Shown here in pieces: positions 44,940 to 58,363 of a DNA stretch of 64,000 nucleotides (position 1 is its first letter; each line of letters opens with the position of its first letter). The stretch is from Atherix ibis (taxonomy: Eukaryota; Arthropoda; Insecta; Diptera; Athericidae), in the NCBI GenBank assembly GCA_958298945.1, contig OY282609.1, positions 63,398,220 to 63,462,219 of the forward strand, in the 5' to 3' direction. The notes beneath the pieces were generated by a model. It was given only the letters and a program-made list of their open reading frames with translations. It was not told where the DNA came from and searched no databases. Both the position numbers and the translations under genes were made by a program.

Positions 44940-45953
44940 GTACATACCATACACGTATATCTCACTCTCCCCAAGAGATGCAATAGATTTTTGATCCATC
45001 GACTGCACTTCTGCCCTATTATGATCGATAACTGGTTTGTTTTAGTTCATTAAATTATTGTGAATTGTATTCAGGATAAGTACCATACTTCATTGCTAGA
45101 ATATAATCATAATTTTCCATTTTATTTGATCAAAGTTAATTAGTTTGAGTGTGGCTTGCAAAGTGAAATCATAAAGTGCATCAGTCAGAAATAAAAGCGC
45201 AATTATTAAAAGTTAATAAGTGAATATTATTAATTCTATTTAGTGAGGTAATTTTCTAAATATTGTAAAAGAAAAGTATTCTGTCAAAATTATTTCGACA
45301 AAATATAATTTTCTCAACAATTACAATATTTTCTATTTGGTTTTTTTTTATTCTTGTAGCTTTAGAGAACATGTTATTGATTACTTCTTATTTTAAATAT
45401 TCTTTTTTTTTTACATCTTCAAAATTAATTTCTATAAATAGTTTTCATCTTAAATCTATAGATTATTCGTAAAACATGTTCAAATTACTTATATTATTTC
45501 TTAAGCTGTTTGCATGAAAGTGTTTTGGATTTTTTTTTTTTTTTAAATAAATCCAATTTCTATTAAAATTTTATTTGTAATTTTTTTAAATTATTTAATA
45601 GATGTAATTTGTCGTATTTAAAAAAGACTCTCAGAAACTTCCGCTCTACATTTGATAGTGCGAAATATTTATAGTTTCACTTTCATTTTTATTTTATGTG
45701 TGTATTTATTTTATCCTACGTAGGCTATTGATTATAGGTGTTAAATTATTTGAAATACACGTAATAGAAGAATTATTTAAAATATTTTTCAAGCGAACTG
45801 TAGTAAAATAATTGTAGTTTCAGTACGACGTCTAAACGTTTTATAATAAACATATTATTTGCGGAGTGATTATTTTATTAAAGATAGGGTTTTAGTATAA
45901 AATTGATTTCTATATTTCTGGAAGTTTAATTTTGGAAATAAAGGAATCAAATT
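44940..45953. other. AT-rich intergenic, nothing recognised
   Basis: No coding or repeat feature could be supported. Confidence 0.5.
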
Positions 45954-46009
45954 TACGAGGTCTGTTCAAAAAGTTTTGTGTTTTTTACCAAAAATTATTT
46001 ATATATTTA

Positions 46010-46715
46010 TGAATATCTATATCGTCCCCTTCAAAGTTATCTTCACCAGATATTATACACTTGTGCCAACGTTTTTTCCAATCATCGAAGCACTTCAAAA
46101 AATCATTTTTTGTGATCTTGTTCAGCTTCTCCTTCGATGCCGTTTTTATCTCCTCAATCGTAGCGTAGCGTCGTCCTTTCATGGGGCTCTTCAGTTTCGG
46201 GAACAAGAAAAAGTCACGGGGGGGGGGGGGGGTTTAGATATGGGGAATACGGTAGCTGTGGCATTATTAGTGTGTTGTTTTTGGCCAAAAATTCACACAC
46301 AAGCAACGATGTGTGAGCAGGGTCGTTATTATGGTGCAAAAGCTAATTTTTGTTCTTCCACAAATCTGGGCTTTTCAGGCGGATTGCTTCGCGCAAATTC
46401 CGCATAACTTAAAGGTAATATTCCTTATTGGGCGTTCTACCCTGTGGTAAGAACTCATGATGCACCACACCCCTGCAATTGACGAAAACTGTAAGCAAAC
46501 GGGCGTGCGGCACGCTTTTCGTCGTTCACATTTTCTCGGCCCTCTGAGAATATTTTGTACCACCGATAAACGTTGCTTCTTCGCTCCAAGGTAGCTTCAG
46601 CATATGCTGTCGGAATACGTCCCCATTTTTTGGAATGGGCAAAAATAGAAGACGACCGAAAACACGTGCAAGCAAAGCAGCTGTCAAAAATTAACTGAAC
46701 ATTCAAAATGGCCAA
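46010..46715 (-). pseudogene. deleted mariner transposase
   Basis: The N-terminal part near 46715-46500 reads MPTSLAILNVQLIFDSCFAC, HSKKWGRIPTAYAEATLERRSNVYRWYKIFSEGRENVNDEKRAARP, a helix-turn-helix region matching WxxxFxxGRExVxDxxRxGRP. It then jumps to a short FVNCRGVVHHEFLP-like stretch and a corrupted middle. The C-terminal end (46206-45985) reads FPKLKSPMKGRRYATIEEIKTASKEKLNKITKNDFLKCFDDWKKRWHKCIISGED. The first Asp region is missing. It is non-functional. Confidence 0.85.
46218..46232. repeat. 15-nt poly-G run
   Basis: Fifteen consecutive G replace the AAGGGGGCCA-like sequence seen at this place in related elements. Very unusual in this AT-rich window. Confidence 0.9.
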
Positions 46716-46834
46716 ACTTGTTGGCATAAGTTAGCGACATAAGTACCAACATAACGCCACAAAGAAACGGAAAATCGAATATACGTAACCCGCAGAAATT
46801 CAAAATTCGCCATACTTTTTGAACAGACCTCGTA

Positions 46835-47454
46835 TAGTTTAATTATACAATAGTTTTTTTTTTTATTGAAAGGGTTTTGTAATAATAATCGGTTTAATGA
46901 ATTTGTGTATGCATGCAGTGGCATAAACTGACTTTGTGTATGTACTCTCATATGTATACCAATCATTTAAACTGTCAACTATGTAAAATTAGTTTCACAA
47001 AGTTTTTTTCAACAATTATTGTTGATTCGAGATTTAAGGAGACTTATTTTTTTTTTACAATAATTTCATTTTATTTTTATATTTTATTGTTATCCTCTTT
47101 AAGGTAGTTCCTTTGGCCATTTATTTCCACTCTTCATAGTAGTAACGATTGGTTTTAATTGGAATTACCTTCAGCTTCTCCATTGCACTCGTTTGGATGT
47201 TATCGCCAGCATTAAAACGACTTGTTTTCAAGTGATTTTTGATCTCGGAAAATATAAAAAAAACACATGGTATTATATCAGGTGAATAGGGGTTGAGGGC
47301 TTAAGGGAATGGTTTTTTTTCGGTAAAAAACATATTCCCGGGCATGCAATCTCGTCCATTATTTCTCGGAAATCCACAAATAGTTTATACCATCGAAAGC
47401 TTGTACTCTTGATAACAACTGAAACTTGTGCTGAACATCTAGGAAGGACTAACG
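46835..47454. other. intergenic, nothing recognised
   Basis: No supported feature. A plus-strand AT-rich frame (46913-47107) lacks any motif. Confidence 0.45.
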
Positions 47455-47529
47455 TACGAGGGTCGTTCAATCCTTAGAAAAAGATGGAAAAAAACTGTTT
47501 TTAAAAAAAAAAAAATTTTATTTTTCAAC

Positions 47530-48491
47530 ATAATCTGCTTTTCCAACCGTTTTTCCAAAATTTTTATCCCGTCCAAAAAATAGGATTTCGAAAGTTCTGT
47601 AAAATACTCATCCGTTTGAGCAATGACGTCCTCGTTGGAAGTGAACCGTCGTCCGCCAAGCGATTTCTTCAGATTGGGGAAAAGGAAATAGTCACTCGGG
47701 GCCAAATCTGGTGAATAAGCGGGATGCTGCAACAATTCTATTCTCAATTCCACAATTTTGGCCTTGGAAACAGCGCAGGTGTGCACACGCACATTGTCCT
47801 GATGCAAGAGGATTTTTTTCTTCTTCAGATGAGGGCGATTCTCTTTGATTTCCTCGCTCAACCGTTGCAATAACGACGCGTAATACGCTCCTGTTATTTT
47901 TTTTCCTTTTTCCAAGTAGTCGATAAAAATGATGCCCTGCGAATCCCAAAAGACCGTAACCATCACCTTGCCGGCCGATGGCACAGTTTTTGACTTCTTC
48001 GGAGCCCGCTCACCCTTGAAAATCCACTGTGATAACTGTCCCTTCGTTTCTGGAGTGTAGTAGTGTATCCAGGTTTCGTCCACAATGACATATCGACGAA
48101 GTAATTCGGCCGAAATTTTTTTCACAGACAATTTTTCATGCAAAATTGAAGCGACTGTACCTTGTGATATGGCCGTGGTCTCAACTAATTCGTGCACTTT
48201 AATTCGCCGATCGTTCAAAATCAGATCGTGGATTTTGTCGATGATTTCAGGAGTAGACACCTCAACTGGGCGTCCTGAACGATGTTCATCTTTTGTGGAT
48301 GAACGGCCACGTTTAAATTCATTCACCCAATTGTAAACCATCGCAAACACAGGTGCAGATGTGCCATGAACCATCGCAAACACAGGTGCAGATGTGCACC
48401 GGCTTTGATTTTACCATAGCGTAGGTCAATTTCTATCGTCGCCTTTCAAATGGAGATGTTTGATGACAGCCCTAAACTCGCTTTTTTCTAT
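47530..48491 (-). pseudogene. rearranged irritans-like transposase (copy H)
   Basis: The start codon has become ATA (48489-48491). The region for KGLSPKEIKAELDAVHG is destroyed by the local rearrangement. From 48383 a 314-codon frame is open: FKRGRSSTKDEHRSGRPVEVSTPEIIDK, then a deletion of the WVPRLL and following segment (KISAELLRRYVIVDETW). It continues with VDETWIHYY (first Asp), HQDNVRVH (second) and SPDLAPSDYFLF (third). The C-terminal KCIELKGDYVEK is replaced after EKRLEK by read-through. The catalytic core is readable, but the protein is incomplete. Confidence 0.9.
48333..48444. repeat. tandem duplication plus 28-nt inverted insert
   Basis: ACCATCGCAAACACAGGTGC, followed by AGATGTGC, occurs twice in tandem (about 48337-48364 and 48371-48398). 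Then 48413-48440 is the exact reverse complement of a 28-nt stretch at about 48527-48554 in the same element (CGACGATAGAAATTGACCTA and 8 more bases). Confidence 0.9.
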
Positions 48492-48670
48492 TGTTAGGCA
48501 CAAATAAATATCGTTAACTTTAATCGACGATAGAAATTGACCTACGCTATGGATCGAGCTAAAATTTTGACAGCTTTCCTGTCGATAATGCTAGTTACAG
48601 AAAAAATCCTTACTGACACTACGAGCGCAATTTCTCGGATTTTCTAAGGACTTATTGAACGACCCTCGTA

Positions 48671-51545
48671 CCACATATGGTAATTTACTCTCAATTATGC
48701 CAGTCTCATTAGATGTCTGCCACAACTCGTAAATAAAAGTAATTATCAAAAAAAAAACGCGAAAACCCGTACTCACGCTTTTAAGTTACAAAAAAGAAAA
48801 TGCATACGAAAATATTTTCAATTCGTTAATGTACCTTTTCCTTATTGAAATGATTGTTTTTGCATTTGTGTGAGATAAATCGAATGTCGAATTCTATTTT
48901 TATTAAATGAATTAAACAACGCAATTACTTATGTTGGAGAGGTTTCGATTGTTTCAATTAATATAGTTGTTTGTTGTTTTGCAGTCACGCGATATCATTT
49001 TCCTTTTAATGTTTAGTACTATTTGAAATAGTAGTTCTTATTCTATCTAAATAATTACAATACAAATAACTTAAAACATTTTACCTGCAGTGAGAGTATG
49101 AGTTTTTAATGGAATTTGTATAAACTTTTCTTGAACTTTACCTAATTCTGATATATAGGAATAGTACACGTAAAGAGGAATAAAGAGGATATCACCACCA
49201 TTCATTCCGGTACACTTATCGACTTTAATGAATTGGTTAACAAAATAAATTTAATGCTTCTGAACAATAATTTCAATGAAAATTAAATTAAGATCTTATT
49301 TATTGAAGCTACACAGGTTATATACGTGTACGTGTATGTACACGTAGGTTTTGTCTATTGTTAAATTTATTAAGCAAATATATTTCCATTTTCAAACAAA
49401 TACCCTAATATAATTCGTATGTTTTTAATTAAGTATAAGTGGTTTAATTTAATTGAAGAAATACTTTACTAAGGAATATTAGCAAACTATTATTTTTCTT
49501 AGGTAGAATAATTGTCGAAATGAATTTAAATAAAGTTTTTATTCAAAGTAAAAATGAAAAATTAAATTGACTAAATATTGTGATACCTGACATAGAAAGC
49601 TATTATTTTTAATTATGAAAGTAAATAAATAAACATATACGTGTATGTGTATGTATCTACAAAAAAGTTCGTTTAAATTTGTTTTTGTTTTTTTTTGTAT
49701 TTTAAAATTCATAAATATTCTTGCCAGTCATTTATTGTTTGATACAGAAGAAATAGGGAAACTTATGTACAATAGAAAACTCATACTTTCTTTTGAAACT
49801 CACCGTAAAAACCTGTTGAATAATTTTTGTGTATTTTCTCGGATTTTCTGTTTTGTTTTTATTTTTTCTATTCACAAATTTTCGATAATATTTTGTATCA
49901 TCGTGTTTCGATTTTCATATATCCCCTAAAATAAAAAAAATAAAAAAAACAATGAAAACTAAGAAAAAAATTTACCTAGCGATTGTTTACCTGTTTGCTT
50001 TTGTAACACAGTACAGGGACGTGTTTGGATCGAAAACCAAAATAAGCAGCAATCTGCAAACGCCACAATTTTTTTCCGCTTGGAATATTTTTTTTTTGTC
50101 TTACCCGTCTATTTATATACCATATTTGACAAGAGGATACTAGAAGCATTTGTAGAATTTGGCGGTAATTGTATTAGGGGTGGTAGTTTTGGAGAATCTG
50201 CTGTTGGGGTGATTTGTTTTGTCACAGTTGAGAACAGTTTGTTTGCAGACAAGATTTAAGTTCATGTTGCGGAGTGGGTTTTCTTTGGAATAATATTTAC
50301 ACTAGTGTTAGGTTATCTGTTACTGAAGTGAATACGGAGAAGCCTGATAAAATATTTAAATCACGTTCCAGATTAGTTTACGGGCGGTATATGCTTTAAG
50401 CACGAAGCCTCGCGACTTGGTCCCTTTAGTATTGTATATAGTAGGCTAGGTTTGTCTGGCTATCGGATTCGTTTTACTCGAAGGACGTGAAAAATAATCA
50501 AGTTTGCATTTTTATTATTAGGTTCTTTTCAGTAGAGAGGGAGGGCATCGTTATGCACGTACTTGTCTTTTATGATTTCCGAACATTTCGTCCATATGGC
50601 GGATACACCTGTAGTAATATGATAGCTTTGAATGCGATTTCATATTGTATAAGAAAGAAAAATAGGATTGCACCGCTTCTGCATAAATGATTGAAGTGTT
50701 AAATGAGATTCCGATGAGAGGTTTTTCTTGATAATCATTTGAAAAACAGATTTACGTCTAACGTGATGAATTTTCTTGATCAGCTTTTCTAGCGTCTCTC
50801 CCCACACGTTCAGTATGAACCTTTCAGTATTCAGAATTTATAGTAAAGAATGTTTTAAGATAAAACTACGAGTATCTTTCCGTTTATATGTGGTTTAATC
50901 GAATATTCACTCGTATGTGTATTGAATTTTCGCTATAATAGTTTCTTTAAAAAAAAGGGATAAAAAAATTAATTTACAATATATTCGTATAGTAAAATTC
51001 TCATAATATATAAATTTTCAATATATTGTATTGAATATTTTTATTTAATTACGGTTTATTAGTTTTATGAGTATTCTCATAAAACGGTAATTGGATTCGA
51101 GAAAAGCAACTTTATCATTCAATTTTTTTTTTATTAATTAGCAATAGAAATATATGTTTTTATATTCATTTTGAATATAAAGGATTATATAGGATAAAAG
51201 TTGAATAGGTGTCAAATAATATCTATCATGTTAATTAATATGAATGTTGAATAGGTAATATTCAATACTTGATATTATTGAGATAAATTTGTACCTTGTT
51301 ATTGATTATACTCGTAGGATTTATAATTACCTTGTATATTTCTCTATTACTGAGCATTTATAATGGTTATATAATTTAAATTATTATTAAAAGAGAAGCC
51401 TCTTACTATGGAATATGATAGAAATTAAATTTTTTTATTTGTTTGATTGGTAAAATGTACAATTATTATGCAAAAGTATGCAGGTTTGATTTAGGCTTAG
51501 GTCATAAGACGATAAATAAATATAAAATTATTTATAATTTTCTGA
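48671..51545. other. long intergenic stretch, partly GC-richer
   Basis: 50150-50830 is less AT-rich than its surroundings and has longer readable pieces on both strands (for example minus-strand NVWGETLEKLIKKIHHVRRK near 50810-50750), but I could not assign it to a family. The remainder is AT-rich, with no supported features. The plus-strand frame 49645-49929 is Phe/Ile-rich chance coding. Confidence 0.4.
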
Positions 51546-51547
51546 TA

Positions 51548-52787
51548 CGAGGGTCGTTCAATAAGTCCTTAGAAAAAGATGAAAAAAACACGGTTTTTAA
51601 AAAAAAAAAATTTTTTATTTTTCAACAAAATCTCCTTTTAGTTCTATACACTTTTCCAACCGTTTTTCCAAAATTTTTATCCCGTCCAAAAAATAGGATT
51701 TCGGAAGTTCTGCAAAATACTCATCCGTTTGAGCAATGACGTCCTCGTTGGAAGTGAACCGTCGTCCGCCAAGCCATTTCTTCAGATTGGGAAAAAAAAA
51801 TAGTCACTCGGGGCCAAATCTGGTGAATAAGCGGGATGCTGCAACAATTCCATTCTCAATTCCACAATTTTGGCCATGGAAACAGCGCAGGTGTGCACAC
51901 GCACATTGTCCTGATGCAAGAGGATTTTTTTCTTCTTCAGATGGGGGCGTTTCTCTTTGATTTCCTCTCTTAACCGTTGTAATAACGACGCGTAATACGC
52001 TCCTGTTATTGTTTTTCCTTTTTCCAAGTAGTTGATAAAAATGATGCCCTGCGAATCCCAAAAGACCGTGGCCATCACCTTGCCGGCCGATGGAACAGTT
52101 TTTGCCTTCTTCGGAGCCCGTTCACCCTTGAAAATCCACTGTGATGACTGTCTCTTCGTTTCTGGAGTGTAGTAGTGTATCCAGGTTTCGTCCACAGTGA
52201 CATATCGACGAAGAAATTCGGCAGGATTGCGATGAAAGAGTGCCAACATAGCCTCAGAGTCAAGTACACGATTGCGCTTATTCTCGTCTGAGAGCAAACG
52301 CGGCACCCATCTTGCCGAAATTTTTTTCACAGACAATTTTTCATGCAAAATTGAAGCGACTGTACCTTGTGATATGCCCGTGGCCTCAACTTATTCGCGC
52401 ACTTTAATTCGCCGGTCGTTCAAAATCAGATCGTGGATTTTGTCGATGATTTCAGGAGTAGACACCTCAACTGGGCGTCCTGAACGATGTTCATCTTTTC
52501 TGGATGAACGGTCACGTTTAAATTCATTCACCCAATTGTAAACCGTCGCAAACACAGGTGCAGATGTGCCATGAACTGCATCCAACTCGGCTTTGATTTC
52601 TTTCGGGCTTAAGCCTTTCAAATGGAGATGTTTGATGACAGCCCTAAACTCGCTTTTTTCCATTGTTATTCACAAATAAATGTCGTTAACTTTAATCGAC
52701 GATAGAAATTGACTTACGCTATGGATCGAGCTGAAATTTTCACAGCTTTCCTGTTGGATTTTCTAAGGACTTATTGAACGACCCTCG
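51548..52787 (-). mobile_element. irritans-like mariner, copy I
   Basis: Left end CGAGGGTCGTTCAATAAGTC; right end its complement. TA lies at 51546-51547 and 52788-52789. The length is 1240 bp; a short 5' UTR deletion (about 40 bp near 52757) explains the difference from the intact copy. Confidence 0.95.
51615..52663 (-). pseudogene. near-intact irritans-like transposase (copy I)
   Basis: Starts MEKSEFRAVIKHLHLKGLSP at 52663. Only two lesions were found. Leu codon 91 has become TAA (52391-52393), and one base is missing in an A-run near 51795 that codes FLFPNLKK. All three catalytic Asp are present (VDETW, HQDNVRVH, SPDLAPSDYF). Unlike the intact 13.1 kb copy it keeps the standard SPDLAPSD and KGKTITGAYY motifs, so outside its two lesions it is nearer the likely ancestral sequence. 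Confidence 0.93.
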
Positions 52788-52789
52788 TA

Positions 52790-55700
52790 TTTACATATAG
52801 AATTATAAGTAAATGGATAGAAATTGGAAATCTTAAGTAAATGTAAAAACTCCTGTGATCATTTATAGATTCAAATGGTCTTTTATGAATTTTTAATTAT
52901 ATTAATATTTTTGAAAATATTTTCTACGAATGCATTCACCTCGATTAAATATTTGTTTCTAAATACAAGTAGTAAAATCTTGAAATTTTTATTTACGTAA
53001 GGATACTAAATTCTTGTAATAATTACGTATATGTGTTTGGTGGTACCTAATACCTAAGGGAAATTGAATCATTATTACGAGTATGTAGTAAGCTTATTTT
53101 ATGTTTTCAGGTTGCATGCATAGAAATATGTATCAAATGTGGGAAAATATTTGCATACGATGCTGTTTCTACTTGATAGTATTTTAATTGAAATGTCAAA
53201 CGCATCATTCACTTTGGAATACGTGTATAATTTTATGCAGAAGTAGGATGAGGTTCAATATCAAACAGGCTTAGCGGAAAATTCAAAATATGTGTAATTT
53301 GTTTTAAAAGACAATAGAGTTGAAGTAGAGGTATACTCTGTCCTGTACTACAATCGTTGTATGGAGATCATATTTAGATGAAGCAATGGAAAGTATATGG
53401 TATTATCAAATAGGAGTAACTATTGTGAATGGCGTCTTCAACATTAAAAGTGTCGCCAACAAGACCGTTCGAGCAGTTCTATAGATACTCTCGTATCTAG
53501 TCTGACCCTTCATGTCTGCAATGATTTTTAATCTATAGAGCCTACATAGATTATTGGAAATTTAATCGAGATCTGTAATACTGAAGATTGTTTCTTTTAT
53601 TTTGACTTTTATATGCTAGCTCCAATATTGTGTAGCCAACTACTATCGTACTCATATAATGGTTAGTCATACTGGTAGGGTGTTTACGTTATTATTCTGT
53701 AGTTGTTATTATATATGTATTATTATGAACTGTATCAATTTTCCACTTCAACTGACTGACTGACTCACATCGGATTGAATGTCGTACTACAAGAAATTGA
53801 ATTGAATAAATCAATGTGTCAACCAAGATGTCAATTTACTGAATATGGCATAGCACAGTATCTCGCTACCAATTGCCGTCGCGTCGCCTGCCTACGAATT
53901 TGTTATATTTTTTTATTTGTTGCTGTCTATCGTCGTTTTCAGCGATTTTTTTGTATTATAGAATAGTCTTTTGGCTTTTAGTAGTAGACTAAAATATTAT
54001 TGGTCGTAAGCTAATGGTGGATGGATCACGCTTCACAGTTAAATCCAACTGGTTGAGTTTAGGGGCGAAATTCAAAATGATACTCTTATACCAATATATT
54101 ATAATATGTTTGCCCAGATTTCATTATAAGGAATTCACAAGACTGGATATTCGTTTCTGAATAATAAAAACATCGATCTTTGTTTTCATTCTCTTCACTC
54201 CAATGGATATTGTTATTTTTCTGTAGATTCAGATTATCCTCTTTAATTCCGGGTCAAATAGCTAATTTTTAATTCTGACACAAATCCGTATTTTTCCTAT
54301 TACTTAATGTTGATTCGCAACATACACATCAAACTTTTTGACCCGGAATGGCTCCATGACCTATACAGTATATCGTATTTATTTTCTATGACTTTTCGAT
54401 TGAAACAATTTGTCAATCAAGTAATATTGACAAATATCTTGGATTTTATTTTAATTTTATAGCTAAGTTTGAAGAACAAAATTAATAAATTATTACATTT
54501 TTGGTTTAATAGTACTTTTTTTCTGTTGAATTATTTAATCTTACGGCAAGTTACAAATTGCTATAAAAAAGTATTATTATATATAATTATAATATCATTA
54601 TTACAAAAAATATATACGTGTATATATAAGTTTTCATTGTTTCATAAAGGTTTTATTGCATAAAATTTCTTCAAAAATGAAACATTTTAATCGAATATTC
54701 AAAGTATAATAAAATTAATAACTTTTGAGTAGAAAATTGAAATAAAAATAAAAAAGAAAAGAAATATTCAAATATTTGAAAATAATTTTCATGCACAGGT
54801 TAAAGTTGACAACAAGATTAAAAACTTTGACAAAATCACTTTTCACTCATGATTGAATTTGCAAACTTTTGAATAGAATCCTTGAGAATTTTTCCAAAAA
54901 GGATTAAAACAAATAAAGACAAATAGGTAAATGTCTAGAATAATAAAAAAGCTAAGATATATAAGAGAGTATCTAAAAGTATGTAAATATTTCAAGTTAA
55001 AATAAAATGAGAAGTCTTTGAAAATATGAAGATTTTGAACTTTTTTACAAGTAGAGTTGGTAGACTGCATACTCTAATCCTTTTAGTTTTAACTACCTAG
55101 GTCTAATCTAAGGTGTAGCAAAACTATAATAGTGCATATGTTAGATAAAATCTTCTCAAGAACTCTTAAAGTTACAATGTCTAAGTGGATTACGGCTCAA
55201 GCCAGATTTGATCTATGAGAAAGTTTTGTTAGTTTTCCTTTCTGAAAATTTTGTATTATAAAATTCGGTCCAAAAATAGAATTGCCTTTTATTTCAAAAA
55301 AAGTTCAATTCTGTTCTTCTAAGTTTGAAATTTAAACTTTACTTTAGAAAAACTTATAAGTTTCCAGTCATAAAAAGAAAATAAAAATACTTGAAATATT
55401 ATCATGACTGCAAGTGCAAATTAATTGATTAAATTATTTATAATAATGTAACTTATAAATAAATATTTCCAATAAAAGGTACAAGGATAGTTTATAAAAT
55501 TAAATTGATATTGCTAACAAATTGGATAGTTTGAATTTTTAATCTTTTAACCATAGTTATAAATTGCAGCGACAACAAATTATCGGCATTTCCATTTAAA
55601 TAAATTTGTTTTCGTAGGGTACAAGTTATATAAAATTATTCAAAAAGGGTAAACCATTAGAATATAAAATTTTTGGGGTGAATGGAAAACTTTCAAAGAA

Positions 55701-58361
55701 AATTTTCAATGATATATTATGTATTCAAACAATTTATGTTTGGTATAATTTTAGAAAGCCAATAAATTGAAAAAAAAAAAAAATAGAAATAAATAATAAC
55801 AAATACGAGCCAACAAATAAATAGGAAATAAGTACGTCCATACGATAGAGCTTAAAGAACAAAACGAGGATAATAAGAGGTGTAGTCGGACTTTTTTCTT
55901 GTAGAAAAATATTTTGTGTGGGAAAATTTGAGTTTCTTCAGGTCTGTCTTATTCATGTGTAAGCAATATGTTCGGTAGATTATTATGAAGAATTTTATCA
56001 TGCGGTCCACGTATGAGGGTGAAACCTTGGGATGCCTATGTATGTGCATTATTTAGTATTTATTCGAGTCTTATCAAAAAGCAAACAAGTTTCCATATTA
56101 GGAATACCAAAAAGCTTCGTTCTCCTTTGCATATACAAGCAGAGAATTATATCGCCTGACTGTGTTGCTGCCTTTTCTACTCAACAGTAATTCCTTGATA
56201 TTTTTGCTAAGCGACTTAAACATGTATGATGACAATATCCTTCAAACATTCATATTTTCTTACCCATGTATACCTATACACAATATATTTATATATATTT
56301 TCATACCTTTTTATATGAATATTAGAGTATATTGGTATGTAAGCGCATTTACTTTACATTTCCTACAGTAGATTCAATGTTCTAGAGGTGCGGTAATACA
56401 TACAGTGTACATACCATATACCAATACAAAGTATATTTACATTAGCTTTGCCGACAGTGAAGACAAAGTATTCTTCCGCCATGGCATCCTTTTTACAGTG
56501 ATATGATATTGAGCTGAGCAGATGTTGAGAATTCTTAATGAAAAGGACGACATACTTTATAAGATGTGTAGTATCCTGGCAGTTTTGTATATGACCCTCT
56601 CTTGATATCATCCAACATTTTATTGAGTTTTGTTCTATGACAAGGATGTTTGGCATTAGTTCAACAAATTATTATTATTTTCGGGTAGCTTAGTGATAAT
56701 TTTATTAATTGCAACCCAATTTTCATCTCAAATTTATTCTTAAACGTTTAAGAAAATATGCTATAATGATTTTACTCAAATCATAACAGTAAAGCATATG
56801 TTTTCGATAGTGTACAATACTTTTTTTTTTTTTTAAAAAAAGTCCTGAAACTACTAAGCTTAATATAATTTAATATTTATTCATTTTTTATTTTGCAATC
56901 GGATTTAATTGTTATTAAATACTATTTATAAATGAAATAACAAAATATAAATATATAAATATTAGTATATAAGATATTGTGTGTGTTCATTGAAAATTTA
57001 TTGCCCCCTGTTCAATAATTTCACACAAATTACCGCTGCTCTGTTTAATCTGAATCTCTAATAATTCGTACCTATTACTGGAAATAGCCTGTAAAAAATA
57101 TATTGTATATCAAAACGTTAAATTATGAATTAAAAAAAAAAATTCAGAAGATTACTTTTTCTGATATACAATAAGATTAAATAAATTCCTATTGAGTTAG
57201 ACAAATACTTACTTATATTCACGTGCTTATTTTTGGTATGTTTCGAACGATATATATTAAATCCGTGGGCAATTTTTACTTATCTTAGGTAATAAAAAAA
57301 TACCATAAAGGAATTTTCTTACGTTATATGATGGCAAAAAAAAAAAATAAAAAAAAATGTCTCGAAAAGGTTAAGAACAAGAACAAATTTGTCACTGTGG
57401 GAAAAGCCAAAAACGAAATTTATATTTGATGGCTGGGAGTTTGGAATCTCGAAACCAATAAAAGTAATATTCTGGCGAGAAGACGTGAAGGCACAAATTT
57501 TCCCAGGATACGTGACAGGAAACTAAATGTGAGCGATAATCAATTGGTCGAACCATATCATACACTCCGCCTTCTTATCTTCCGGTTTTTAGATTCCTCA
57601 ATCGAAAATTCTTTTTTATTCCTATTTTCTTTGCTTCTGTTCAGTACTTTTTTTTATTCAATATAATTTTTATGCGACACTCTTAGCTCTTAAGTTGAAG
57701 CTAAACGTGACCAACCATAACCAAATCACATTGCCTAAAAAGAGAAGTCTTGATTTTTTGGATTTTTTTTTATTTTCAACTTAAAAAGTTGTCTCTTCTC
57801 AATTATTGATTCGTATTTAAGAATATTTCATAAATAATTTTGTTTTTATATTTTTTTAAATATTCGATGTATCGTATGTAGATATAAATCATTACTATAT
57901 GTTTTCAAATCACTAAATAAAATAAAAATATAAGGAGCGGATATAAGTTTATTATTTGCTTGTTTAATAAAAAGGTTGATAAAACTGTTGATTTCATGTA
58001 TTAAAGTGACGACAATATCAAAAATAATAAAATACTGTACAGTGGCTTGTTTTTATTTTGCCAAATCAAATTTGAAGAAGAAATTTTTCTATTTTTGGTG
58101 GTATAAGAGGACCATATAGCTATAAAGATTTCAAATGAAATGCATAGCAGGTTAATGAAAAAGTTCTAGAAAATATACAACTTTCGATTTTTCGTGTTTT
58201 TTTTTTACTTAGGATTGAGTCTAGTAAACTAGAAATAAAGAAAACTCAATAATCTTATATAATATTTGAAAGAGTAAAACAGAATAATAAGAACGTTCTC
58301 ACTCAGTGTATATCATTGATTATTGGTAAAATAGTAGATTCAAATTATTTTCTACTAGATA
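52790..58361. other. long AT-rich intergenic stretch
   Basis: No transposon, RNA gene or coding region could be supported across this 5.6 kb. Scattered ACGAGTA/TACTCGT-type motifs occur (for example near 53081 and 53496). Open frames at 53775-53966, 54843-55070, 56162-56371 and 56363-56656 show no recognisable domain. Confidence 0.5.
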
Positions 58362-58363
58362 TA

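Larger units (their letters stand above)
45956..46832 (-). mobile_element. deleted DD34D mariner (CGAGGTCTGTTCAAAAAG ends)
   Basis: Left end CGAGGTCTGTTCAAAAAG; right end its complement. TA lies at 45954-45955 and 46833-46834. The length is 877 bp. It retains N-terminal coding lost from the two sister copies but has lost most of the catalytic core. A run of 15 G interrupts it. Confidence 0.9.
47457..48668 (-). mobile_element. irritans-like mariner, copy H (rearranged)
   Basis: Left end CGAGGGTCGTTCAATCCTTA (four bases lost); right end the complement of CGAGGGTCGTTCAATAAGTC. TA lies at 47455-47456 and 48669-48670. The length is 1212 bp. Internally it has a duplicated segment and an inverted insertion near 48365-48450. 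Confidence 0.93.

Noticed and set aside
49645..49929. 94-codon Phe/Ile-rich ORF
   Set aside because: Composition is that of translated AT-rich DNA; no signal peptide or domain pattern supports a gene.
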